Shown here one piece after another: positions 37,267-45,556 of a DNA stretch of 64,000 nt (position 1 is the stretch's first letter; each line of letters opens with the position of its first letter). The DNA comes from Alteraurantiacibacter aquimixticola (lineage in GTDB: Bacteria > Pseudomonadota > Alphaproteobacteria > Sphingomonadales > Sphingomonadaceae), in contig NZ_SSHH01000003.1 of assembly GCF_004965515.1 (NCBI RefSeq), positions 303,501-367,500 of the forward strand, given 5' to 3'. The position numbers were made by a program, and so were the translations under genes. The notes under the pieces were generated by a model. That model was not told the DNA's origin and did not search any database. It worked only from the letters and a program-made list of their open reading frames with translations.

Positions 37267-38445
37267 ATGCTGGACAGACTCGAACAACAACCCGCCGACG
37301 CGCTGCTCGCGCTCATCAAGCTCCACGATGCCGATCCGAGGGAGGACAAGATCGACCTCGGCGTGGGCGTCTACCGCACCGCGACAGGCGGCACGCCGGT
37401 CTTCGCCTGCATCAAGGCGGCGGAGGCCAAGCTGGTCGCGGAGCAGGACACCAAGGCCTATCTCGGCCCCGAAGGCGATATGGGCTTCGTCCATGCTCTG
37501 ATGCCGCATATTTTCGGCGGGTCCGACCCGGCACTGGGCGGGCGGATCGATGGCATGCAGACGCCGGGCGGCACGGGCGCGGTGCGCCTCGCCGTCGCCA
37601 TGGCGCGCAAGGCCGGCGTCACCCGCATCCTGATGGGCACGCCCAGCTGGCCCAACCATGCGCAGATCCTCGCAGACACTGGCGTCGAGATGGTCGGCTT
37701 CAACCATGCGAAGGCGGACGGCACGGCGGACATGGATGCGCTGCGCGATGCACTGCGCGGAGCCGGTTCCACGGATGCGGTGCTGCTGCATGGCTGCTGC
37801 CACAACCCCACCGGCGTCGATTACACCAACGATCAGTGGGACGAGATTGCCAGCCTGCTGGCGGAGACCGGCGTGCTGCCGATCGTCGACCTCGCCTATC
37901 AGGGCCTGGGCGATGGCATGGAGGAGGACGCCTATGGCACCCGCAAGGTCGTGGCCGCCGTTCCCGAAGTGCTGATCGCCTATAGCTGCGACAAGAACTT
38001 CGGCCTCTATCGCGACCGCGTGGGCGCCTTCTACGTGCTCACCGCCAATGCAGAGGACACCGCCAAGGCCATGTCCAACGGCTATGCGCTCGCCCGCGCC
38101 AACTGGTCCATGCCGCCCGATCACGGCGCGTCCGCCGTGCGGCTGGCGCTGACCGACCCGGCGATGACCAAGCAGTGGACCGATGAACTCGACTCCATGC
38201 GCGCGCGCATCCGCCAGGTGCGTGAGAAGCTGGCTGCCAGCTCCAATGCAGGCGCGGTCAACCTCGCCCCGCTGGGCACGCAGCAGGGCATGTTTGCGAT
38301 CCTCCCGCTCTCCAAGGAGCAGATCCTTGCCCTGCGCGAGGACCATGGCGTCTACATGGCAGGATCGGGCCGCATCAACGTGGCCGGCCTGACCATGGGC
38401 AATATCGACAAGTTCGTGAGCGCGCTCGCAGCCGTCAGCGGCTGA
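37267..38445 (+). CDS. tyrB: Aromatic amino acid / aspartate aminotransferase (392 aa)
   Basis: A class I PLP aminotransferase that transfers the amino group between aromatic or acidic amino acids and 2-oxoglutarate. Motifs: IDLGVGVYRTATGGTPVF, AYLGPEGDMGF, QTPGGTGAVRLA, LHGCCHNPTGVDYTNDQWDE, the PLP lysine in CDKNFGLYRDRVGAFYVL, and the carboxylate-binding Arg in AGSGRINVAGL. The length matches the AspC/TyrB family. Substrate preference (aromatic versus aspartate) cannot be told from sequence. ATG 37267 follows a GTG codon; the ribosome site is weak. A degraded copy of its 3' end lies 1.2 kb downstream. Confidence 0.88.
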   Translation: MLDRLEQQPADALLALIKLHDADPREDKIDLGVGVYRTATGGTPVFACIKAAEAKLVAEQDTKAYLGPEGDMGFVHALMPHIFGGSDPALGGRIDGMQTPGGTGAVRLAVAMARKAGVTRILMGTPSWPNHAQILADTGVEMVGFNHAKADGTADMDALRDALRGAGSTDAVLLHGCCHNPTGVDYTNDQWDEIASLLAETGVLPIVDLAYQGLGDGMEEDAYGTRKVVAAVPEVLIAYSCDKNFGLYRDRVGAFYVLTANAEDTAKAMSNGYALARANWSMPPDHGASAVRLALTDPAMTKQWTDELDSMRARIRQVREKLAASSNAGAVNLAPLGTQQGMFAILPLSKEQILALREDHGVYMAGSGRINVAGLTMGNIDKFVSALAAVSG

Positions 38446-38717
38446 CCGCGCGGAACACGGGAGCGCATTCAGGCGACTGTGACCTTCCGCGCCAATCCCG
38501 CGCGGGAGGCAGCTTCGCGCGTGCTTTCGGAGCGAAGGGGTGTGACCTTTCGCGAACCGCACATCGCGGTCTGAGACGGCCGTGACAGGCCCGGACGTAA
38601 AGGACGGATGCGGCGACATGGCTGCATCTGCGCCAGATAAGTCACAGTGTAGGAAAGCTCCGAAGACGTTCCGTTGACGGGAGAGGGGCGGCGCAGCGCA
38701 TGGTTGCCGCGCAAGGT

Positions 38718-38927
38718 CTACTTCATCGCATATTCGCCCGTCTTCGCGTTGAACTTCTCTTTCGCGAAGGCCTTTGCCGCTCCTGCCGTGGGAAAGATCT
38801 CGTCCTGCAGATGCGACGTCACGACGGGATAATCCTGCGAATTATAGCGGGTGTCGCGCACGGTCAGTCGGAACGCACCACTTTCGTCCTTGGTGATCAG
38901 GAAGGGACGAACTGGGCCATCGGTCAT
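38718..38927 (-). CDS. Small conserved-type protein (69 aa)
   Basis: Polar protein starting MTDGPVRPFLITKDESGAFR, with LTVRDTRYNSQDYPVVTSHL and a helix ending AAKAFAKEKFNAKTGEYAMK. No signal peptide or membrane segment. The frame uses codons evenly and has an ATG with AGGAG upstream, so I take it as real. The function is unknown. It is followed by another small gene on the same strand. Confidence 0.65.
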   Translation of the reverse strand: MTDGPVRPFLITKDESGAFRLTVRDTRYNSQDYPVVTSHLQDEIFPTAGAAKAFAKEKFNAKTGEYAMK

Positions 38928-38966
38928 GCATTTGCTCCTGTTTGAATCCGGGTATGAGGGAAAACG

Positions 38967-39140
38967 CTATTCTTCGGGCCAGCCGGTTCGGGGCAAGCCC
39001 CGGGCGGTGCGGTATTCGGCAATCCGCTTGGCATAGTGATTCACGAGGTCGAAATAGGTCTTGCGATCATCCAGCAGGATGGCCCGTTTCGCATTCAGCT
39101 TCGCCAACTCATGATTGTAGAGCAACTGGTTCATGTCCAT
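38967..39140 (-). CDS. Small helical protein (57 aa)
   Basis: Short frame MDMNQLLYNHELAKLNAKRA, then ILLDDRKTYFDLVNHYAKRI and AEYRTARGLPRTGWPEE. It is predicted as two helices with heptad-like spacing. GAGAGG lies seven bases before the ATG. Flanked by two other small genes on the same strand, which supports it being coding. Function unknown; an alternative start at the second Met (39134) is possible. Confidence 0.65.
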   Translation of the reverse strand: MDMNQLLYNHELAKLNAKRAILLDDRKTYFDLVNHYAKRIAEYRTARGLPRTGWPEE

Positions 39141-39206
39141 TGCGGTGCCTCTCTTGAGTTCAAGGATGCGGCAGCCCGTGTCAGGACACGCAGCTGCCGA
39201 TTCCCG

Positions 39207-39458
39207 TCATCCGCGCTGGCTGCGGGCCTGTTCCATCTTGATCCGGGCGCCGTCGGGTTCACGCAGGTTGATCGCCCGCCTGTTGGCGCCATTGACCTCG
39301 CTGGTTTCGTAGCAGAAGCGCTGGTCGGTCACGGGGGCCCGTTCCTGTTCCTGGAGGTCGGCCCGCTTGAAGGGGAGATCGTCGCCCCCATCGTCGGGGC
39401 TGATCAGGCCGATGCCATTGCTGTTGTCGTATGACTTGATGTGACCGAGATAGGTCAT
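39207..39458 (-). CDS. Cold-shock-domain-like small protein (83 aa)
   Basis: MTYLGHIKSYDNSNGIGLIS followed by PDDGGDDLPFKRADLQEQER and VTDQRFCYE resembles the first strands of a cold shock domain (the pattern G-x-I-K-x-Y-x-x-x-x-G-x-G-x-I-S-P-D-D-G-G-D-D). The RNP1 aromatic residues are replaced (GIGLI rather than GFGFI), so nucleic-acid binding may be weak or altered. The tail RREPDGARIKMEQARSQRG-like end is basic. Probable stress-related regulator, inferred. Confidence 0.75.
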   Translation of the reverse strand: MTYLGHIKSYDNSNGIGLISPDDGGDDLPFKRADLQEQERAPVTDQRFCYETSEVNGANRRAINLREPDGARIKMEQARSQRG

Positions 39459-39822
39459 TTCCCGTTCCTTTCCTTCTGTGCAGCTTGCCGGGATTGGCCA
39501 GGGCCGCGGCTAAGAGGCGAAAGAGAAGGAAAGGGCGCTCGATCGTGAGCGCTTAGACCGTCGGTTGCGACTGGTAGCTCATATAAAGATGGTGACGCCG
39601 CGCGGTGATTACAAGCGTCAGCGAAGAAGTGCTCTTTCCACGGAGCCTGATCGCCATCCTGCCGCTTTTCTTGCAGAAGATCTTCGCCCTGCGCGATGAC
39701 CATGGCGTCTGCCCGGCTGGTGCGCCAATAAAGACTTCGAATCTCTATATTCGGCAATATATTTAATTTAACTCAAAAGAAACCAAGGTCTTTTAACCCG
39801 GAACCTGCTGGCGGGCTGGGAT
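39459..39822. other. Intergenic stretch holding an aminotransferase remnant
   Basis: 364 bases between the cold-shock-like gene and the diguanylate cyclase. Apart from the remnant at 39653-39727, listed separately, I see only AT-rich sequence near 39750-39790 that probably serves as the promoter region of the cyclase gene. A minus-strand frame here (39455-39757) is antisense to the remnant and not convincing. Confidence 0.5.
39653..39727 (+). pseudogene. Degraded fragment of the aminotransferase 3' region
   Basis: Reads AILPLFLQKIFALRDDHGVC-PAGAP against AILPLSKEQILALREDHGVY-MAGSG in the intact gene at about 38294-38368. The DNA is nearly identical over GCCCTGCGCGA-GACCATGGCGTCT. No start or upstream part is present, so it is a leftover of a partial duplication or recombination. 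Confidence 0.75.
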
Positions 39823-41532
39823 TTGGGGCAAGTGAGAGCACTAACTCGTAAAATACTTGTCTTTCTGATGCTTTTGGCTGCGTTGTTTGGAGCGAACGCG
39901 GTTGCCGCTGCACCTGTTTCCTTCAATGCAGAGCCAGGCGAAAGCCTTCCCCTCGGCCCGATCGCCTGTACCGTGGGCAGCAACCAGCCAATTTCCTGGG
40001 TTGAGGCTAGCGAGAGAACGTTGAATTGCGGCGATGATCGCTTTTCTGACGGATCGGCGCATGTGTGGTCATATTCCGACCTTTCTTCAACGTCGCTGCC
40101 CGATGGGCCGCTCGTCTGGCAAGCGGACCCGACAAGTTTTGAAAGACTGACGCTAGTATTCGAATACGCGGACGGTGAACGCATTCGCCAGGAATACGGC
40201 CCTCGGATCGCGGTTGCGAACTGGTTTGCCGGAACCAGGTTTGGCGTCGATATCCCTCATCGCGATGCGCGACTGACCGGCATTGCCTTTGGTTTCGATC
40301 GAGCCCAGGCGCGGGCGACATTCTCGTCTGCCAGGATCGTCGACCGGAAAACGGCGGATCAACTGCACTATCACCGGTCACTGCTCTACATGTTGATGCT
40401 GGCATTGCTCCTTCTGCCAATTCTCTACGACTGCCTGTTCTTCTATGTGCTGAAGGAGCGTTTCAACCTGCTCCATCTGGGTATGGCCGTGGCGATGGTC
40501 GCCTATGTTTCATCTTCGTCTGGCCTCTTGTTCATCCTGCTGCCGGAAATTGCGTTGCGCACACGCTGGTCCATCAGCTTGTGGGGCTTCGCCATTTGCG
40601 TTGCCATGGCAATGATGTTTGCCCGGTCTTTTATCGAGCCGGGATTGCTGGGGCGCTGGATGAAGCGCTCCATGGCCGTCACCGCAGTCTTCCTGGTTAG
40701 TGTCACGGCTTTTGTCGATCTTGGCGGCGAAGCAACCCGATATTGGGGCAACCAACTCTACTTTATTTCCTATGTTCCGGTGGTTGCGGTCTTGTTTGCC
40801 GCCATTTCCGCGGCGCTTAAGCAGGGAAGCCGTTCAGCGAAGTTCCTTGTCGCGGGCTGGGCGGGGATTGTCTTCGCCGGTCTCGAGCGGGCCACCCGGG
40901 GGCTGGGTCTTTCCGAAGCGCCAGCAGCGCTGGATGACATGATGTACATCGCATTATGCATTGAAATTATCGTGACCTCCCTGGGTGTGGCAGATCGATT
41001 CATGACCCTGCGACGGGAACGGGATAGGGCGCAGGAAGAGGAGGCCAAGCTTATTCGCCTGGCTGAGCGGGATGGCCTGACTGGGCTGTTGAACCGGCGT
41101 GCCTTCGATGATGTCGACCCTCCTGCGTCAGGCCGCGCGCTGGCAATATTGGATCTCGATCACTTCAAGTCCATCAACGACACTTACGGGCATCAAACAG
41201 GCGACGATGTGTTGCGGTCGGTCGCCAGGATACTCAACGAAGTACTGAGCTCCGTCGATCACTGTGCTGCCTATCGTATCGGCGGAGAGGAATTTGCCCT
41301 GCTGCTGCCGGCGGCGACGATATCCGACGCGCAAGGCCAGGCGGACCTTGTCCGGGCGCAGATCGAACTTGGCGCCAATGCCGAAATCGACCTCAAAGGT
41401 CACAGGATCACGGCAAGTTTCGGGATCGGCATGATCGATGAGCGCGGTATGGCGGCGGCCTATCGCGATGCCGATGCTGCTCTTTATTCCGCCAAGAAGC
41501 ACGGCCGCAACAGAGTTGCGATAGCTGCCTGA
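39823..41532 (+). CDS. Membrane-bound diguanylate cyclase with 7TM sensor (569 aa)
   Basis: Makes cyclic di-GMP from two GTP. A signal peptide (ILVFLMLLAALFGANAVAAA) leads an extracytoplasmic beta-sandwich (about 30-180), then about seven hydrophobic helices (LLYMLMLALLLLPILYDCLF, LLFILLPEIAL, and others up to about 385), as in 7TMR-DISM sensors. A short coiled coil leads to a GGDEF domain: DGLTGLLNRRAF, LDLDHFKSINDTYGHQTGDD, and the active site YRIGGEEFALLLP, which is intact. The start is uncertain: TTG 39823 or GTG 39832, either giving the signal peptide. Single gene; ligand unknown. Confidence 0.9.
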   Translation: MGQVRALTRKILVFLMLLAALFGANAVAAAPVSFNAEPGESLPLGPIACTVGSNQPISWVEASERTLNCGDDRFSDGSAHVWSYSDLSSTSLPDGPLVWQADPTSFERLTLVFEYADGERIRQEYGPRIAVANWFAGTRFGVDIPHRDARLTGIAFGFDRAQARATFSSARIVDRKTADQLHYHRSLLYMLMLALLLLPILYDCLFFYVLKERFNLLHLGMAVAMVAYVSSSSGLLFILLPEIALRTRWSISLWGFAICVAMAMMFARSFIEPGLLGRWMKRSMAVTAVFLVSVTAFVDLGGEATRYWGNQLYFISYVPVVAVLFAAISAALKQGSRSAKFLVAGWAGIVFAGLERATRGLGLSEAPAALDDMMYIALCIEIIVTSLGVADRFMTLRRERDRAQEEEAKLIRLAERDGLTGLLNRRAFDDVDPPASGRALAILDLDHFKSINDTYGHQTGDDVLRSVARILNEVLSSVDHCAAYRIGGEEFALLLPAATISDAQGQADLVRAQIELGANAEIDLKGHRITASFGIGMIDERGMAAAYRDADAALYSAKKHGRNRVAIAA

Positions 41533-41557
41533 CCGTGGGGTGCCGGGCTGAGCCTGC

Positions 41558-42190
41558 CTACCCCCGCAAGCTCGCCATCCGCTGCAAATAGCGCGCAACC
41601 ACGTCGATCTCGAGGTTCACCTCGCTGCCCTTGTCGAGGTCACCCAGCGTGGTGACTTCCGCTGTATGCGGGATGATGTTGAGGTCGAAATGGACGCTGC
41701 CGTCGGGCTGGTCGAAGACCGCATTTACCGTCAGTGAGACGCCGTCCACCGTCACCGATCCCTTGGGCGCGAGGAAGGGGGCGAGCTTTTTCGGGGCTTC
41801 GATGGTGACGTGGTGCGAATCTCCGCGCGGCTCCCAATGGAGGACGCGGCCGACCGCATCGACATGGCCGGTGACGATATGGCCGCCCAGCTCGTCGCCC
41901 ATGCGCAGCGAGGGTTCGAGATTGATCTTGCGGCCTTCGGTCCACATGCCGGCGGCAGTGCGCGAGACGGTCTCCGCCGAGACGTCTACGGTGAAGGAGG
42001 CTCCACCCCGCTCATCCTGAGCCTGTCGACGGGCGCGTTTCACCACGGTGAGGCAGACGCCCGAACAGGCGATCGAGGCGCCGATATCGATGGTGGCGGG
42101 ATCCCACGGGCAGCTGATCGTCACGCGCATATCGCCGCGCTGTTCGATGCTTTCGATCGTGCCGATGGCGGTGACGATGCCGGTGAACAT
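41558..42190 (-). CDS. ribE: Riboflavin synthase alpha subunit (210 aa)
   Basis: Converts two 6,7-dimethyl-8-ribityllumazine into riboflavin and the pyrimidine substrate. It has the two tandem barrels of the family: MFTGIVTAIGTIESIEQRGD with SIACSGVCLTVV, then GHIVTGHVDAVGRVLHWEPR and VTVDGVSLTVNAV. It carries an extra segment RRQAQDERGG (residues 54-63) absent from ordinary members and encoded by a repeat element. The same-strand ribD lies 14 bases upstream, so both probably form one operon. No FMN riboswitch was recognised in front of ribD. Confidence 0.95.
   Translation of the reverse strand: MFTGIVTAIGTIESIEQRGDMRVTISCPWDPATIDIGASIACSGVCLTVVKRARRQAQDERGGASFTVDVSAETVSRTAAGMWTEGRKINLEPSLRMGDELGGHIVTGHVDAVGRVLHWEPRGDSHHVTIEAPKKLAPFLAPKGSVTVDGVSLTVNAVFDQPDGSVHFDLNIIPHTAEVTTLGDLDKGSEVNLEIDVVARYLQRMASLRG
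42011..42034. repeat. REP-like element inside ribE
   Basis: The sequence CTCATCCTGAGCCTGTCGAC, with a following GGGCG, is related in reverse complement to the CTTCGACAAGCTCAGGGTG element at 46898-46916. Here it lies within the riboflavin synthase gene, its length keeping the reading frame. Confidence 0.7.
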
Positions 42191-42204
42191 CCGTGTTCCC
42201 CTGA

Positions 42205-43176
42205 TTAGTCCGGTCGGTAGGTGAACAGCCTATCGCCGCCAATGCGTCGCTGGTCAACGCAGGTAAAGCCGGGCGGGGCTGCGCCATCCGGAGCGGGACC
42301 CAGCGCGCCATAGGCGGGAATGCCGTCGCCCAACTCGTGATCGGCGCAATAGACATGCAGGCAATCGACCAACTCTGCTTCGAGGAAGGCATTGGCGGTG
42401 GCCGCGCCGCCTTCGACATAGACATGCTGCATCGGCAGGAGTCCGCGAATGGCCTGCGGGCTGGAGAGCTTGCCCCAGCCTTCGGGAGCTTTCCCGCGCG
42501 TCAGAACGAAGCGGCGGGGGGAGCGGTCCTCCAGCCCCGGCAGCCGCACGTCGAGGCGCGGGGCGTCGTTTCGCAAGGTCGCGCCACCCACCACGATGGC
42601 TTCGGACAAAGCGCGCTGGCGGTGGACATGCGCGCGTGCCGCTTCGCCGGTAATCGTGACCGGCTCTCCCGATAGCGGACCGATGAAGCCGTCCGCGCTC
42701 ACCGCCAGCTTCAGCGTCACATGCGGGCGGCCCTCGACCTGGCGGGTGAGGAAACCGGCGAGGCTTTCGCAGCTGGCGGCATGGTCGATCAGCTCTACCG
42801 CAATACCCGCCTGCCGCAGTTTCGCGATACCGCGCCCATTGGTGCGCGGATCGGGATCGCCGCAACCGATAACGACGCGGGCGGGAGCAGCCTCGGTGAC
42901 GATATCGGCACAGGCCGGGCCGCGTTCGGAGTGATGGGCGCAGGGTTCCAGCGTAACGTAAAGCGTCGCGCCGCGCGCGGCCTCTCCCGCCTGTTCCAGC
43001 GCGATAGCTTCTGCATGCGGGCGACCCCCGGCGGCGGTCCAGCCGCGACCCACGACGATACCATCCTTCACGATGATCGCGCCGACGGCAGGGTTGGGCG
43101 CGCTCAGCGCCCTGCTGCGGGTGGCAATGCTGGCCGCGGCGTCGAGCCAGCGATTGTCCTCAGCCAAGCGCGGCAT
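42205..43176 (-). CDS. ribD: Bifunctional riboflavin deaminase/reductase RibD (323 aa)
   Basis: Second and third steps of riboflavin synthesis. The N-terminal deaminase has the zinc motif HAEAIALEQAG and TLEPCAHHSERGPACADIV (His, Cys, Cys ligands present) preceded by PNPAVGAIIVKDG. The C-terminal reductase domain includes GRPHVTLKLAVSADGFIGP and VEGGAATANAFLEAELVDCL. It overlaps the end of the upstream gene by 17 bases. ATG 43176 is preferred to the preceding TTG. Confidence 0.95.
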   Translation of the reverse strand: MPRLAEDNRWLDAAASIATRSRALSAPNPAVGAIIVKDGIVVGRGWTAAGGRPHAEAIALEQAGEAARGATLYVTLEPCAHHSERGPACADIVTEAAPARVVIGCGDPDPRTNGRGIAKLRQAGIAVELIDHAASCESLAGFLTRQVEGRPHVTLKLAVSADGFIGPLSGEPVTITGEAARAHVHRQRALSEAIVVGGATLRNDAPRLDVRLPGLEDRSPRRFVLTRGKAPEGWGKLSSPQAIRGLLPMQHVYVEGGAATANAFLEAELVDCLHVYCADHELGDGIPAYGALGPAPDGAAPPGFTCVDQRRIGGDRLFTYRPD

Positions 43177-43648
43177 CAAGGGCCCTGGCGCAATATTCCT
43201 CCACCGTCAGCGCAGCGAGCGGCGAATCGGAACGGATCGGAGCGTTGCCAGACTGCTCCGCGGTGGCGCGCGTCGCCTCGGCCTCCGCCTCGATTGCATC
43301 GACATCGATGAAGGTCGCGCGGCCCAGCGCCATCCACAAATCGCGGCGGATCTCTGCACGCTGGTCCAGCCGTGCCTGCAACGCATCCTTCAACTGCTGG
43401 TTGCGGCAATTGGAGGCGATGATCTGCTGCTCGGTCCGGTCTTCCGAAAAGGTGGAGATCCAGGTCACCTCCGGCGGGCGCGGCTCGATCCGCTGGCTTT
43501 CGGGGATGAACAGCATGAACATGGCAAAGGTCAGCGCAATGCTCACGCCCAGCACCGGCCAGCGGTGGGACTGTTCCGGCGCGGTCCATACCTGCCACAG
43601 GTCGACAAGGGCACGCTTGGGGGAAATGCGGCGCAGGAATTGCTTCAT
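43160..43648 (-). CDS. Membrane-anchored hypothetical protein (162 aa)
   Basis: A basic N-terminus (MKQFLRRISPKRALVDLW) precedes one transmembrane helix (WPVLGVSIALTFAMFMLFIP, about residues 30-50) and a charged periplasmic domain with a conserved-looking Cys (IIASNCRNQQ) and Arg/Glu-rich helix. Type II topology is likely. It lies directly upstream of ribD and overlaps it, so it is co-transcribed. No function known; I have seen such proteins described only as conserved hypotheticals. Confidence 0.8.
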   Translation of the reverse strand: MKQFLRRISPKRALVDLWQVWTAPEQSHRWPVLGVSIALTFAMFMLFIPESQRIEPRPPEVTWISTFSEDRTEQQIIASNCRNQQLKDALQARLDQRAEIRRDLWMALGRATFIDVDAIEAEAEATRATAEQSGNAPIRSDSPLAALTVEEYCARALDAALG

Positions 43649-43696
43649 GGGCGGCTAGATAGGCGCTGGGCGGCGCAAGTGCCAGCCCTGCCGCGA

Positions 43697-44446
43697 TCAG
43701 CCGAAAGCAGCGTAGAGCCCGCGCCCCTCATGCTTCAGCCAATGGTCGGCCTTGGCGATGTCATGCTCGAACAATTCGCCGAGCAGCGCGTGGAAGGCAG
43801 GCGAGTGGTCGAAATGGGTGAGATGGGCGACTTCATGCGCGACGACCGAGCGGCGGACATGGTCGGGCGCCATGACAAGGCGCCAGTTGATGCGGATGGT
43901 GCGGCCTGTATCGCGTTCCCCGGTGCAGCTGCCCCAGCGCCTTTTCGCGCGGCTGAGGCGCAGTTCGGGTACGTCGTCATGCTCGGCCTGCTCGCAATAG
44001 AAGGCGAGGTCCGCGCGCATCAGCGACAGCGCCTCGCCCTCCAGCCAGCGGCGCACGCGGCCTTCCAGCAAATGTTCGGGGCCACCAAGCTCCAGCCTGT
44101 CCTCGGCAAGGCGCGGGCGGCGCGGCGCCTTCTCGCGCCAGTCGATCAGCACGGGTGCGCCGCGATAGGGCAGGCGCGTGCCCGGCTCGATAGAGACGCG
44201 GCCCGGGATACGGTCGAGCTGCGCGGCAATCCACTCCCTGCGCGCCTCGGCAAAGACCAGCGCATCGCGCGTGCGGCCCCATGGCGGCAGGGTTATCCTG
44301 AGCTCGCTGCCGTCGGGCGCAAGGCGCATGACCAGCCGCCGGGCGCGTGAGTGGCGGCGAATTGCGATGGGGAGGGTGCGGTCATCATCGAGCGTGACCG
44401 AGGGGTTCTGGAGATCGGCGCGCAGCCAGTCGATCATATACCCCAT
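43697..44446 (-). CDS. YgjP-like metal-dependent hydrolase (249 aa)
   Basis: DUF45/SprT-related putative zinc peptidase. The active-site helix VVAHEVAHLTHFDHSPAFHA (HEVAH plus downstream His) is intact, and the preceding LRLSRAKRRWGSCTGERDTG and TIRINWRLVMAPDHVR segments are typical. The N-terminal beta domain has RRHSRARRLVMRLAPDG. Substrate unknown. The start overlaps the end of the YcgN-like gene; ATG 44446 or 44437 are both possible. Confidence 0.9.
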   Translation of the reverse strand: MGYMIDWLRADLQNPSVTLDDDRTLPIAIRRHSRARRLVMRLAPDGSELRITLPPWGRTRDALVFAEARREWIAAQLDRIPGRVSIEPGTRLPYRGAPVLIDWREKAPRRPRLAEDRLELGGPEHLLEGRVRRWLEGEALSLMRADLAFYCEQAEHDDVPELRLSRAKRRWGSCTGERDTGRTIRINWRLVMAPDHVRRSVVAHEVAHLTHFDHSPAFHALLGELFEHDIAKADHWLKHEGRGLYAAFG

Positions 44447-44865
44447 TCCACCATGTGATGCTCCAAGGGACCCGCATCGTCCTCGCTGATCACGCGATGG
44501 GCGACGCTGATGCCTGCCTCGATCATGGCCTCACGGCTGCCCGTGCGCAAATAGTGCCATTCGGGGATCGGCTTGTCTTCTGCGCGCAGGCGATAGGCGC
44601 AGGTCTTCGGCAGCCATGGCACCTTTTTCACCAGCGCCGGGGTGAGGCGCAGGCAATCGGGCACGAAAGCCTTGCGATGCTTGTAGTCCTTGCAGCGCGC
44701 AGTGGTGGTATCGAGCAGCTTGCACGCGACATTGGTCTCGGCAATCTCGCCGCTATCCTCATCCTCCAGCTTGTGCAGGCAGCAGCGGCCGCAACCGTCG
44801 CACAGGGCCTCCCACTCCTCGCGCGTCAGCGCATCGAGGGGGAGGTCCCAGAAACCTTCCCTCAT
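44434..44865 (-). CDS. YcgN/UPF0260 cysteine-cluster protein (143 aa)
   Basis: Small cytosolic protein with the conserved cysteine cluster CDGCGRCCLHKLEDEDSGEI and further Cys in VACKLLDTTTARCKDYKHR and VPDCLRLTPA, the hallmark of the YkgJ/YcgN family (zinc or iron binding). Function of the family is not established. ATG 44865 overlaps the SCO1 stop (ATGA), so I prefer it to the GTG nine bases earlier. Part of the SCO1-YcgN-YgjP operon. Confidence 0.9.
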   Translation of the reverse strand: MREGFWDLPLDALTREEWEALCDGCGRCCLHKLEDEDSGEIAETNVACKLLDTTTARCKDYKHRKAFVPDCLRLTPALVKKVPWLPKTCAYRLRAEDKPIPEWHYLRTGSREAMIEAGISVAHRVISEDDAGPLEHHMVEWGI

Positions 44866-45470
44866 CGCACCCACTGACCCAGCTCGGCGGCGACCATGTC
44901 GGGCGATTCGTCGACCGAGAGCAGCGCGATCGGCTCGCCATTGCGGCCCATCAGGTAACCGGCATTGGAATGCTGCATCAGGTAGCCGACATTCGCGTCA
45001 TCCGGCCCACGCTCATAGAAGACGGAGAAATTCTGCGCCGCTTCGGCGATCGCTTCGGGCGAGCCGGTGAGGCCCATGAGGTTATCGCCGAAATTGGCGG
45101 TATATTCGGCCATCTTCTCGGGCGTGTCGCGCTCCGGATCGATGGTGATGAAGATCGGCTGGACCTGGGCGGCCAGATCCGGATTGCCTTCCGCCCACTG
45201 GCGATAGCCCGACATCATGCGGTTGAGATCGAAGGGGCACACGTCCGGGCACCAGGTATAGCCGAAATAGACCATGCGATAGCTTCCGTCGAAATCGCTC
45301 CAGCGCACGGTCTCGCCCGCGCTGTTCACCAGTTCGAACGGCCCGCCAATGGCCGCGCCTTCAAGCGGCGGCGGCACGGCTGGAGCCTCCTGACAGGCGA
45401 CAGCGAGCGGCAGTGCGAGGCAGGCGGCGATACGGGCAATGGTGCGCATGGACATGACAATCCGGTTCAT
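44862..45470 (-). CDS. SCO1/SenC-family copper chaperone lipoprotein (202 aa)
   Basis: Delivers copper to cytochrome c oxidase. Lipoprotein signal with lipobox LAVAC at about residue 26. The thioredoxin-like core carries the copper site CPDVCPFDLNR (CxxxC) with the partner His in YLMQHSNAGYLMG, and IFITIDPERDTPEKMAEY is typical. Three possible starts (Met 1, 6 and 8) precede the signal; the longest is given. First gene of its operon, divergent from the ankyrin gene. Confidence 0.93.
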   Translation of the reverse strand: MNRIVMSMRTIARIAACLALPLAVACQEAPAVPPPLEGAAIGGPFELVNSAGETVRWSDFDGSYRMVYFGYTWCPDVCPFDLNRMMSGYRQWAEGNPDLAAQVQPIFITIDPERDTPEKMAEYTANFGDNLMGLTGSPEAIAEAAQNFSVFYERGPDDANVGYLMQHSNAGYLMGRNGEPIALLSVDESPDMVAAELGQWVR

Positions 45471-45556
45471 GCTCTGCTAACGGGCAGGCGACAAGAGTGA
45501 AAGCGGGGCTGCAATTGTGCTGTCCCCAGCGTTTTTCAAGGAGGGCACGGGGCGAC

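Noticed and set aside
36088..38619. Minus-strand frame of 843 codons opposite tRNA-Ser, the DUF1134 gene and the aminotransferase
   Set aside because: It overlaps two clearly conserved genes and a tRNA; its composition is that of an antisense frame in high-GC DNA with His/Arg/Ala bias.
39455..39757. Minus-strand frame of 100 codons upstream of the cold-shock-like gene
   Set aside because: Antisense to the aminotransferase remnant and joined to intergenic sequence; no family resemblance.
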